From Gillisella vitis (GTDB lineage: Bacteria > Pseudomonadota > Alphaproteobacteria > Rhizobiales > Rhizobiaceae), in assembly GCF_001541345.2 (NCBI RefSeq), contig NZ_LMVL02000005.1:248001-312000 (forward strand): a DNA stretch of 64,000 bases, read 5' to 3'. This document shows positions 57,240 to 64,000 of the stretch, piece after piece. Within the stretch, counting starts at the first letter, position 1, and each line of letters opens with the position of its first letter. The notes below the pieces were generated by a model. That model was not told the origin of the DNA. It was given only the letters and a program-made list of their open reading frames with translations, and made no database searches. The translations under genes were made by a program, and so were the position numbers.

Positions 57240-57284
57240 TGCAGGCATTTCAAGTCCAGCCGAGCGCAAGCCTTGACTGGCAGA

Positions 57285-57314
57285 TATTCGACAAACCGAA
57301 TATTCGGTCGAATA
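57285..57314. promoter_or_regulatory. nested dyads in the sucA leader
   Basis: Outer arms TATTCGAC (57285-57292) and GTCGAATA (57307-57314) enclose the perfect 12-bp palindrome CCGAATATTCGG (57296-57307). They lie 52-81 bp before the sucA start. The two pairings share bases and so are alternatives, as in a dimeric operator or a switchable RNA fold. Confidence 0.5.
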
Positions 57315-57365
57315 GTTCGGTGATGACCTCAAGTCGGGAGGCGGGCACGAGGCCCGCAAAAAACC

Positions 57366-60362
57366 ATGGCAAGGCAAGAAGCCAACGAGCAGTTTCAGAT
57401 CACCTCGTTCCTGGACGGATCGAATGCGATCTATATCGAGCAGCTTTATGCGCGTTACGAAGACGATCCGGGTTCGGTATCGCCTGAGTGGCAATCCTTC
57501 TTCAAGGCGCTGGGCGATAATCCAAGCGACGTGAAAAAGGCGGCCAAGGGAGCCTCCTGGCAGCGGAGCAATTGGCCGCTGACGCCACGCACCGATCTGG
57601 TTTCGGCACTGGACGGCAATTGGGGTCTGGTCGAGAAGGCCATTGAAACCAAGGTCAAGGGCAAGGCAGAAGCCGCAGCCGTAACCACAGGCAAGCCGGT
57701 TTCTGAAACAGATGTGTTGCAGGCGACCCGTGATAGCGTGCGCGCCATCATGATGATCCGTGCTTATCGTATGCGCGGTCATTTGCATGCCAAGCTCGAC
57801 CCGCTCGGCATTGCCACGGCGGTTGAAGATTACAACGAGCTGTCGCCATCATCCTACGGCTTTACTGATGCTGATTTTGACCGCAAGATCTTCATCGATA
57901 ACGTTCTGGGGCTGGAATATGCCACCGTGCGTGAGATGATCGAAATTCTTGAGCGCACCTATTGCTCGACGCTCGGTTTCGAATTCATGCACATCTCCAA
58001 TCCGGAAGAAAAATCCTGGATTCAGGAGCGCATCGAAGGCCCCGATAAAGGCGTCGATTTTACCGTCGAGGGCAAGAAAGCAATTCTGCAGAAGCTGGTT
58101 GAGGCTGAAGGCTTCGAGCAGTTTATCGATGTGAAGTACAAGGGCACCAAGCGCTTTGGTCTGGATGGCGGCGAATCGCTGATCCCGGCGCTGGAGCAGA
58201 TCATCAAGCGCGGCGGTCAGGAAGGTCTCGAAGAGGTCGTGCTCGGCATGGCGCATCGCGGCCGTCTGAACGTTTTGACCAATGTGATGCACAAGCCGCA
58301 TCGCGCCGTGTTCCACGAGTTCAAGGGCGGTTCGTTCAAGCCTGATGAAGTTGAAGGCTCCGGCGACGTGAAGTACCATCTGGGTGCTTCTTCCGACCGC
58401 GAATTCGATGGCAACAAGGTTCACTTGTCGCTGACGGCCAACCCGTCGCATCTGGAAATCGTCAATCCGGTGGTGATGGGCAAGGCCCGCGCCAAGCAGG
58501 ACCAGCTGGCCAAGGTCTGGGAAGGCGACGTGATCCCGCTGAAGGAGCGCGCCAAGGTTCTGCCGCTGCTGCTGCATGGTGACGCGGCCTTTGCAGGTCA
58601 GGGCGTTGTGGCTGAAATTCTCGGCCTGTCCGGTCTGCGCGGTCACCGCGTGGCGGGTACCATGCACGTGATCATCAACAACCAGATCGGCTTTACCACC
58701 AATCCGGGTTTCTCGCGCTCGTCGCCTTATCCATCGGATGTGGCCAAGATGATCGAAGCGCCGATCTTCCATGTGAATGGTGATGATCCGGAAGCTGTGG
58801 TTTATGCCGCCAAGGTGGCGACTGAATTCCGCATGAAGTTCCACAAGCCCGTGGTTGTGGACATGTTCTGCTACCGCCGCTTTGGCCATAATGAAGGTGA
58901 TGAGCCTTCGTTCACCCAGCCAAAGATGTACAAGGAAATCCGCGCCCACAAGACCGTTGTTCAGGTCTATGGCGATCGTCTGATTTCTGAAGGCGTGATT
59001 ACTGAAGGCGATCTTGAAAAGATGAAGGCCGATTGGCGCGCCAATCTTGAGCAGGAATTCGAGGCCGGCCAGTCCTACAAGCCCAACAAGGCTGACTGGC
59101 TGGATGGCGTCTGGTCCGGTCTTCGCGCCGCCGATAATGCCGATGAGCAGCGTCGCGGCAAGACAGCCATGCCGATGAAATCCCTGAAGGAGATTGGACG
59201 CAAGCTGTCGACCATCCCTGAGGGATTCAAGGCGCATCGGACCATCCAGCGCTTCATGGAAAACCGTGCGCAGATGATCGAGACGGGTGAGGGCATCGAT
59301 TGGGCGATGGCCGAGGCCCTGGCTTTTGGTTCGCTGGTTGTCGAAGGTCACAAGATCCGCCTGTCCGGTCAGGATTGCGAGCGCGGCACATTCAGCCAGC
59401 GTCATTCGGTGCTCTACGATCAGGAAAGCGAAGATCGCTACATTCCGCTGGCCAACCTCGCGCCTAACCAGGCCCGCTACGAAGTCATCAATTCGATGCT
59501 GTCGGAAGAGGCCGTGCTTGGCTTTGAATACGGCTATTCGCTGGCCCGCCCGAATGCCCTGACCCTGTGGGAAGCGCAGTTCGGTGACTTCGCCAACGGC
59601 GCCCAGGTGGTGTTCGACCAGTTCATCTCGTCGGGTGAACGCAAGTGGCTTCGCATGTCCGGCCTCGTCTGCCTTCTGCCGCATGGCTATGAAGGTCAGG
59701 GACCGGAACACTCATCGGCTCGTCTGGAGCGCTGGCTGCAAATGTGCGCCGAAGACAACATGCAGGTTGCCAACGTCACGACGCCGAGCAATTATTACCA
59801 TATCCTGCGCCGTCAGGTGAAACGCGACTTCCGCAAGCCGCTGATCCTGATGACGCCGAAGTCGCTGCTGCGCCACAAGCGGGCCCAGTCGACATTGGCG
59901 GAAATGGCAGGTGAAAGCTCGTTCCATCGCCTGCTGTGGGATGATGCCGAGATCATCAAGGACGGTCCGATCAAGCTCCAGAAGGATGCCAAGATCCGCC
60001 GCGTGGTGATGTGCAGCGGCAAGGTTTACTATGACCTGCTGGAAGAGCGCGAAAAGCGTGGCATCGATGATGTCTACCTGTTGCGTATCGAACAGCTCTA
60101 TCCGTTCCCGGCCAAGGCGCTGATCAATGAGCTCAGCCGCTTCCGCAATGCGGAAATGGTCTGGTGCCAGGAAGAGCCGAAGAACATGGGGGCCTGGTCC
60201 TTCATCGATCCGTACCTGGAATGGGTGCTGGCTCATATCGACGCCAAGTATCAGCGCGTGCGCTATACCGGCCGTCCGGCTGCCGCCTCTCCGGCAACAG
60301 GCCTGATGTCCAAGCACCTCGCCCAGTTGCAAGCCTTCCTGGAGGACGCACTCGGCGGCTGA
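57366..60362 (+). CDS. sucA: 2-oxoglutarate dehydrogenase E1 component
   Basis: The thiamine-dependent decarboxylase of the 2-oxoglutarate dehydrogenase complex. The 998-residue protein opens with the E2-binding-type helix EANEQFQITSFLDGSNAIYIEQLYARY. It also has the E1 thiamine site region GMAHRGRLNVLTNV, GDAAFAGQGVVAEI, and the 2-oxoglutarate-binding HLSLTANPSHLEIVNPVV. ATG 57366 follows a purine-rich AAAAAACC without a strong ribosome binding site. It is followed 57 bp later by sucB. Confidence 0.97.
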   Translation: MARQEANEQFQITSFLDGSNAIYIEQLYARYEDDPGSVSPEWQSFFKALGDNPSDVKKAAKGASWQRSNWPLTPRTDLVSALDGNWGLVEKAIETKVKGKAEAAAVTTGKPVSETDVLQATRDSVRAIMMIRAYRMRGHLHAKLDPLGIATAVEDYNELSPSSYGFTDADFDRKIFIDNVLGLEYATVREMIEILERTYCSTLGFEFMHISNPEEKSWIQERIEGPDKGVDFTVEGKKAILQKLVEAEGFEQFIDVKYKGTKRFGLDGGESLIPALEQIIKRGGQEGLEEVVLGMAHRGRLNVLTNVMHKPHRAVFHEFKGGSFKPDEVEGSGDVKYHLGASSDREFDGNKVHLSLTANPSHLEIVNPVVMGKARAKQDQLAKVWEGDVIPLKERAKVLPLLLHGDAAFAGQGVVAEILGLSGLRGHRVAGTMHVIINNQIGFTTNPGFSRSSPYPSDVAKMIEAPIFHVNGDDPEAVVYAAKVATEFRMKFHKPVVVDMFCYRRFGHNEGDEPSFTQPKMYKEIRAHKTVVQVYGDRLISEGVITEGDLEKMKADWRANLEQEFEAGQSYKPNKADWLDGVWSGLRAADNADEQRRGKTAMPMKSLKEIGRKLSTIPEGFKAHRTIQRFMENRAQMIETGEGIDWAMAEALAFGSLVVEGHKIRLSGQDCERGTFSQRHSVLYDQESEDRYIPLANLAPNQARYEVINSMLSEEAVLGFEYGYSLARPNALTLWEAQFGDFANGAQVVFDQFISSGERKWLRMSGLVCLLPHGYEGQGPEHSSARLERWLQMCAEDNMQVANVTTPSNYYHILRRQVKRDFRKPLILMTPKSLLRHKRAQSTLAEMAGESSFHRLLWDDAEIIKDGPIKLQKDAKIRRVVMCSGKVYYDLLEEREKRGIDDVYLLRIEQLYPFPAKALINELSRFRNAEMVWCQEEPKNMGAWSFIDPYLEWVLAHIDAKYQRVRYTGRPAAASPATGLMSKHLAQLQAFLEDALGG

Positions 60363-60419
60363 TGCTGCCGGGTCCACCCTTTCGCTCGAAATCCATATCG
60401 ATCAACGGAATTTATCATC

Positions 60420-61649
60420 ATGGCCACTGAAATCCGCGTCCCCACTCTGGGTGAATCCGTCAGCGAAGCCACCGTCGGCACCTGGTTCAAGAAAGTCGGC
60501 GATGTCGTCAAGGCGGACGAGCCGCTCGTGGAACTGGAAACCGACAAGGTAACGGTTGAAGTCCCTTGTCCTGCTTCGGGCGTTCTGACCGAAATCGTTG
60601 CCCAGAACGGCGAAACGGTTGGTCTCGGCGCTCTGCTCGGCCAGATCGCCGAAGGCGCATCGGCTGGTGCGGCTGCACCCGCTCCTGCTGCTGCCCCGGC
60701 GCCTGCTGCTACACCTGCGCAGGCGGCCCCTGCCGCTCCGGCTGCGGGCTCCACCATGCCGGCAGCCCCTGCCGCAGCCAAGATGCTGGCTGAAAACAAT
60801 ATCTCCGCCGATCAGGTGGATGGCTCCGGCAAGCGTGGCCAGGTGCTGAAGGGCGACGTGATCGCCGCTGTCGCCAAGGGTGCATCCGCGCCTGCCGCGG
60901 CTCCTGCCCCAGTTGCTGCGCCGCGCCCCGTCTCCTCCGCCGACGATGCGTCGCGCGAAGAGCGCGTCAAGATGACCCGCCTGCGCCAGACCATTGCCAA
61001 GCGCTTGAAGGATGCCCAGAACACAGCTGCCATGCTGACCACCTATAACGAGGTGGACATGTCGGCGGTGATGAGCCTGCGCAACAAGTACAAGGATATT
61101 TTTGAAAAGAAGCATGGCGTCAAGCTGGGCTTCATGGGCTTCTTCACCAAGGCTGTTACCCACGCCCTGAAGGAACTGCCTGCCGTCAACGCTGAGATCG
61201 ACGGTACCGACATCATCTACAAGAACTACTGCCATGTCGGCATGGCCGTCGGCACCGACAAGGGCCTGGTCGTTCCTGTAATCCGCGATGCCGACAAGAT
61301 GTCGATTTCGGAAGTCGAAAAGGACCTCGGTCGCCTTGCCAAGGCTGCCCGCGATGGCTCGCTCTCCATGGCCGACATGCAGGGCGGCACGTTCACCATC
61401 ACCAATGGCGGTGTTTACGGTTCGCTGATGTCCTCGCCGATCCTCAATGCGCCGCAATCCGGTATCTTGGGCATGCACAAGATCCAGGATCGTCCGGTCG
61501 TTGTTGGTGGCCAGATCGTGATCCGCCCGATGATGTATTTGGCACTGTCCTACGACCACCGGATTGTTGACGGCAAGGAAGCCGTGACCTTCCTGGTTCG
61601 CGTTAAGGAAAGCCTGGAAGATCCGGAACGTTTGGTTCTCGATCTCTAA
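60420..61649 (+). CDS. sucB: dihydrolipoyllysine succinyltransferase (E2)
   Basis: The E2 core of the 2-oxoglutarate dehydrogenase complex. The 409-residue protein has one lipoyl domain (1-78) with the lipoylated Lys43 in ELETDKVTVEV, an Ala/Pro hinge (about 80-115), a peripheral-subunit binding domain with AENNISADQVDGSGKRGQVLKGDV, a second Ala/Pro hinge, and the catalytic domain with His380 and Asp384 in SYDHRIVDGKEA. Two hairpins lie just after it. Confidence 0.97.
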   Translation: MATEIRVPTLGESVSEATVGTWFKKVGDVVKADEPLVELETDKVTVEVPCPASGVLTEIVAQNGETVGLGALLGQIAEGASAGAAAPAPAAAPAPAATPAQAAPAAPAAGSTMPAAPAAAKMLAENNISADQVDGSGKRGQVLKGDVIAAVAKGASAPAAAPAPVAAPRPVSSADDASREERVKMTRLRQTIAKRLKDAQNTAAMLTTYNEVDMSAVMSLRNKYKDIFEKKHGVKLGFMGFFTKAVTHALKELPAVNAEIDGTDIIYKNYCHVGMAVGTDKGLVVPVIRDADKMSISEVEKDLGRLAKAARDGSLSMADMQGGTFTITNGGVYGSLMSSPILNAPQSGILGMHKIQDRPVVVGGQIVIRPMMYLALSYDHRIVDGKEAVTFLVRVKESLEDPERLVLDL

Positions 61650-61662
61650 AATTGGCAGAACC

Positions 61663-61696
61663 TGTCTTCCACTGCCGGTAGGCGATGGAAGACAGA
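61663..61696 (+). repeat. hairpin after sucB
   Basis: Arms CTGTCTTCCA (61663-61672) and TGGAAGACAG (61687-61696) pair perfectly over 10 bp around 14 nt. It starts 14 nt after the sucB stop and is followed by AAATTGC, so it is not a classical terminator. Confidence 0.6.
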
Positions 61697-61720
61697 AATT
61701 GCTTTGAAAAGCGTAGCGGC

Positions 61721-61736
61721 ATTCCATTTGGAATGG
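61721..61736. repeat. palindrome upstream of the MAPEG gene
   Basis: Arms CATTCC and GGAATG flank ATTT. The same arms, with a different 6-nt spacer, occur 24-41 bp before sdhC (47816-47833). It ends 26 bp before the chosen MAPEG start. Confidence 0.4.
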
Positions 61737-61762
61737 TGTTGACCAAAAAAGTGAGCCTGATC

Positions 61763-62176
61763 ATGCAGCCAACTTTTCTTGCCGCTTCGCCTTTTTTGCC
61801 ACTGATTGGTATCAGTGTGATCCTGTTGATCGTCCACATCATGCTGCAAGGCATGACGGCGACCAAGGAACTCGGGACGAACTGGAATGCCGGGCCGAGG
61901 GATGATGACAGGAAACCGACCGGTCAGCTCGCGGGCCGTGCCGCGCGGGCCTCCACGAATTTCCGCGAGACCTATCCTGGGTTCATTGCCCTTGCATTCG
62001 GCCTCATTTTGGCTGGTGATCCGCATGGGTTCGGCCTGATCGGTGCCTGGGTATGGCTGGTATGCCGGATTATTTATATTCCGCTTTATCTGGCGGGAGT
62101 TCCCTATATCCGGTCGCTGGTATGGGTGGGCTCGATGGCAGGTCTGGTGGCGATGCTATTGGTTCTGTTATTTTAA
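61763..62176 (+). CDS. MAPEG-family membrane protein
   Basis: A 137-residue four-helix membrane protein of the MAPEG family (eicosanoid and glutathione metabolism relatives). Visible hallmarks are the first helix FLPLIGISVILLIVHIMLQG, GRAARASTNFRETYPGFIALAF, and the last two helices CRIIYIPLYLAGVPYIRSLVW. Bacterial members are mostly uncharacterised. I chose ATG 61763 (MQPTFLAASP); in-frame starts at 61733 and 61685 exist. It sits between sucB and lpdA in the same direction. Confidence 0.85.
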   Translation: MQPTFLAASPFLPLIGISVILLIVHIMLQGMTATKELGTNWNAGPRDDDRKPTGQLAGRAARASTNFRETYPGFIALAFGLILAGDPHGFGLIGAWVWLVCRIIYIPLYLAGVPYIRSLVWVGSMAGLVAMLLVLLF

Positions 62177-62209
62177 GCGGCGGCTGATGGCGCGGAGTGA
62201 GGAAAGTCG

Positions 62210-62851
62210 ATGCATCCCTATCTGTTTGAACTCGCATCCCTGATGGCTATTTTTGCCTTCGCCATCGTTTCTCCCGGTGCTGATCTGGCCATGGTCATGC
62301 GCCAATCCCTGGTGCATGGACGGCGTGAGGCGATCATCACCAGTTTCGGTGTCGGCTCGTCGCTGATGTTTCATGTCACCTACACCATTCTCGGGCTTGG
62401 CCTGATCATTTCCCAGTCGATCTATCTGTTCAATATCGTCAAATGGTGTGGTGTCGCCTATCTGCTTTACATCGGTGTGAAGTCTTTGCGGGCGGGTAAA
62501 TCCGATATGACGGCGCAGCCAAGCGTGGAGGCGGGCGATCATAAACGCCAGTCGATCTCCAAGTCCTTCTTTCTCGGTTTTGCAGCCAATGCTCTCAATC
62601 CGAAACCGGTGTTTTTCTTCCTGTCGATCTTCTCAACGGTGGTCAGCATTCACACGCCGATCGCGGTTAAGTTCGGCTATGGCCTTGTCATGGCAACCTG
62701 CCTGATCACCTGGTTTGTCGGCGTCAGTATTTTCATGACGACGCCGAAAATGCGTGCGGCCTTTTCACGCGCCAGCCAATGGATCGACCGCATCAGCGGT
62801 GCGGTCTTCATTGTGCTTGGTTTGAAGCTTGCGACGGAAAAGGCCAGTTAA
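62210..62851 (+). CDS. LysE/RhtB-family transporter
   Basis: A 213-residue inner-membrane exporter. The N-terminal signature SPGADLAMVMRQSLVHGRREAIITSFG matches the RhtB/LysE family (with SPGAD for TPGPD), and FAANALNPKPVFFFLSIFSTVV is the second conserved block. Six helices are traceable. GAGGAAAG precedes the ATG. It is cotranscribed, by spacing of 33 bp, with the MAPEG gene. Substrate unknown. Confidence 0.9.
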   Translation: MHPYLFELASLMAIFAFAIVSPGADLAMVMRQSLVHGRREAIITSFGVGSSLMFHVTYTILGLGLIISQSIYLFNIVKWCGVAYLLYIGVKSLRAGKSDMTAQPSVEAGDHKRQSISKSFFLGFAANALNPKPVFFFLSIFSTVVSIHTPIAVKFGYGLVMATCLITWFVGVSIFMTTPKMRAAFSRASQWIDRISGAVFIVLGLKLATEKAS

Positions 62852-62854
62852 TGT

Positions 62855-62869
62855 AAGCGCTTTGCGCTT
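62855..62869. repeat. small hairpin before lpdA
   Basis: Arms AAGCGC and GCGCTT flank TTT just after the transporter stop codon. There is no T-run, so terminator activity is doubtful. Confidence 0.3.
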
Positions 62870-62960
62870 GTCTCATCTGGGCCTTGGCCCTGTCTGTTCG
62901 TGATTTTGCCGGTACCCACAATGATGGGCGGCATAACGTTTGATGTGAAGGAATGATTGA

Positions 62961-64000
62961 ATGGCATATGATCTTGTTGTCATCGGTAGCGGCCCCGGCG
63001 GTTACGTCTGCGCGATCAAGGCTGCCCAGCTAGGAATGAAGGTGGCTGTTGTCGAGAAGCGTGCCACCTATGGCGGCACCTGCCTCAATATCGGCTGCAT
63101 TCCATCGAAAGCCCTGCTGCATGCGTCCGAAATGTTCCACCATGCCGCCCATGGTATGGCTGAGCTTGGTGTGGATGTCAGCGCGCCGGTGCTGAACCTG
63201 CCGAAGATGATGGCGCACAAGGATGCGACCGTGAAAGCCAATGTCGAAGGTGTGTCTTTCCTGTTCAAGAAGAACAAGATCGATGGTGTCATCGGCACGG
63301 GCAAGATCGTTGCTGCTGGCAAGGTCTCCGTCACCAATGACAAGGGCGAAGAGCAGATCCTCGAGACCAAGAACATCGTCATTGCCACCGGCTCTGATGT
63401 GGCTGGCATTCCCGGCGTGGCCGTGGATATTGATGAGAAGATCATTGTCTCCTCCACCGGCGGCATTGCGCTGGACAAGGTGCCGGGCAAGATGATCGTG
63501 GTTGGCGGCGGCGTTATTGGCCTTGAGCTCGGCTCGGTCTGGGCGCGTCTGGGTGCCAAGGTGACCGTTGTTGAATATCTCGATACCATTCTCGGCGGCA
63601 TGGACGGCGAAGTGTCCAAGCAGTTCCAGCGCATGCTGGTCAAGCAGGGCATGGAATTCAACCTCGGCGCCAAGGTCACCGCCGTTGAAAAGTCCGGCGC
63701 TGGTGCCAAGGTGACGTTCGAGCCTGCCAAGGGCGGCGAAGCCACCGTGCTGGAAGCCGATGTCGTGCTGATCGCCACGGGCCGCAAGCCTTACACCACG
63801 GGCCTTGGCCTTGAGACTGTTGGTGTTACCCTCGACAAACGTGGCCGCGTCGAAATCGACAATCACTTCCAGACCAATATTGCTGGCATTTACGCCATTG
63901 GTGACGTGGTCAAGGGTCCGATGCTGGCGCATAAGGCTGAAGATGAAGGTGTGGCCCTGGCCGAAATCCTCTCCGGTCAGCATGGCCATGTGAATTACGA
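62961..64000 (+). CDS. lpdA: dihydrolipoyl dehydrogenase (E3), partial at window edge
   Basis: The FAD-dependent E3 component that reoxidises dihydrolipoamide in 2-oxoacid dehydrogenase complexes. The reading frame is open to the window edge, giving 346 of about 465 expected residues. FAD motif VVIGSGPGGYVCA (6-18), the redox disulfide in GGTCLNIGCIPSK (C41, C46), the NAD motif VVGGGVIGLELG and the second FAD motif GIYAIGDVV are present. The C-terminal catalytic histidine lies outside the window. ATG 62961 follows GAAGGAATG. By position it serves SucAB. Confidence 0.96.
   Translation, partial: MAYDLVVIGSGPGGYVCAIKAAQLGMKVAVVEKRATYGGTCLNIGCIPSKALLHASEMFHHAAHGMAELGVDVSAPVLNLPKMMAHKDATVKANVEGVSFLFKKNKIDGVIGTGKIVAAGKVSVTNDKGEEQILETKNIVIATGSDVAGIPGVAVDIDEKIIVSSTGGIALDKVPGKMIVVGGGVIGLELGSVWARLGAKVTVVEYLDTILGGMDGEVSKQFQRMLVKQGMEFNLGAKVTAVEKSGAGAKVTFEPAKGGEATVLEADVVLIATGRKPYTTGLGLETVGVTLDKRGRVEIDNHFQTNIAGIYAIGDVVKGPMLAHKAEDEGVALAEILSGQHGHVNY

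Noticed and set aside
57849..59711. Long minus-strand frame opposite sucA (about 620 codons)
   Set aside because: Antisense shadow of sucA; no domain or start signal supports it.
1..64000. tRNA genes, CRISPR arrays, insertion sequences, prophage or a defence island
   Set aside because: I looked for cloverleaf T-loops, regularly spaced repeats, transposase or integrase motifs and typical defence domains on both strands and saw none. The EVE and TerB proteins alone do not make a defence system.

Overview
The window is a dense, GC-rich stretch of chromosomal housekeeping DNA, almost certainly from an alphaproteobacterium of the Rhizobiaceae (Agrobacterium/Allorhizobium/Rhizobium type). Pointers are the sdhCDAB / mdh-sucC-sucD-sucA-sucB-lpdA supercluster, a hemC-hemD-Mic60-hemY heme cluster, dapF-mtaB-ftsY, an Omp19-like lipoprotein, an IalB-family protein, and a YbhL (Bax inhibitor-1) gene with a structured leader of the kind described in Rhizobiales. 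The genus is inferred from gene content and protein similarity from memory, not from a search. I see no tRNA, rRNA, insertion sequence, prophage, CRISPR array or integrase.

Layout. 1-8 kb: dapF, mtaB, ftsY, yciB and a DUF2585 gene on the plus strand, converging on a ccmA-B-C-D-G cytochrome c maturation operon on the minus strand. 8-13 kb: aconitase, a repeat-bearing spacer, a DUF1223 protein, DUF2794 and a GNAT acetyltransferase. 13-18.6 kb: ybhL, and the ybbA-ybbP ABC system divergent from tesA. 18.6-25.4 kb: small accessory and RNA-related genes (thpR, phhB, YkvA-type, IalB-type, rlmN with two tiny membrane ORFs, LysE), one protein I cannot place, and an SDR oxidoreductase. 25.7-37.6 kb: argG, two MFS transporters, an M3 peptidase, phoD with a probable Pho box, typA, ppa, yggU/yggT. 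37.6-43.6 kb, minus strand: hemC-hemD-Mic60-hemY-TerB-glutamine amidotransferase. 43.7-47.5 kb: tsaD-gpsA-YciI-EVE-methyltransferase and a small secreted protein. 47.8-64 kb: the TCA block, running off the right edge inside lpdA.

How the genes work together. SdhCDAB, Mdh, SucCD, SucAB/Lpd and AcnA are five enzymes or complexes of the TCA cycle. Ccm proteins and heme synthesis feed the respiratory chain that oxidises their products. Regulation visible in the DNA includes a perfect TTGAT-N4-ATCAA anaerobox between ccmB and ccmC, a three-repeat Pho box before phoD, the ybhL leader, and unusual hairpins after sdhB, mdh, sucD and sucB.

The least explained items are a 126-codon acidic ORF wedged between sucC and sucD, a 271-residue protein with an H...CH pattern at 23.6-24.4 kb, the rlmN-coupled tiny membrane proteins, and a pair of long dyads in the acnA-DUF1223 spacer. 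I did not find a convincing new defence or mobile system.
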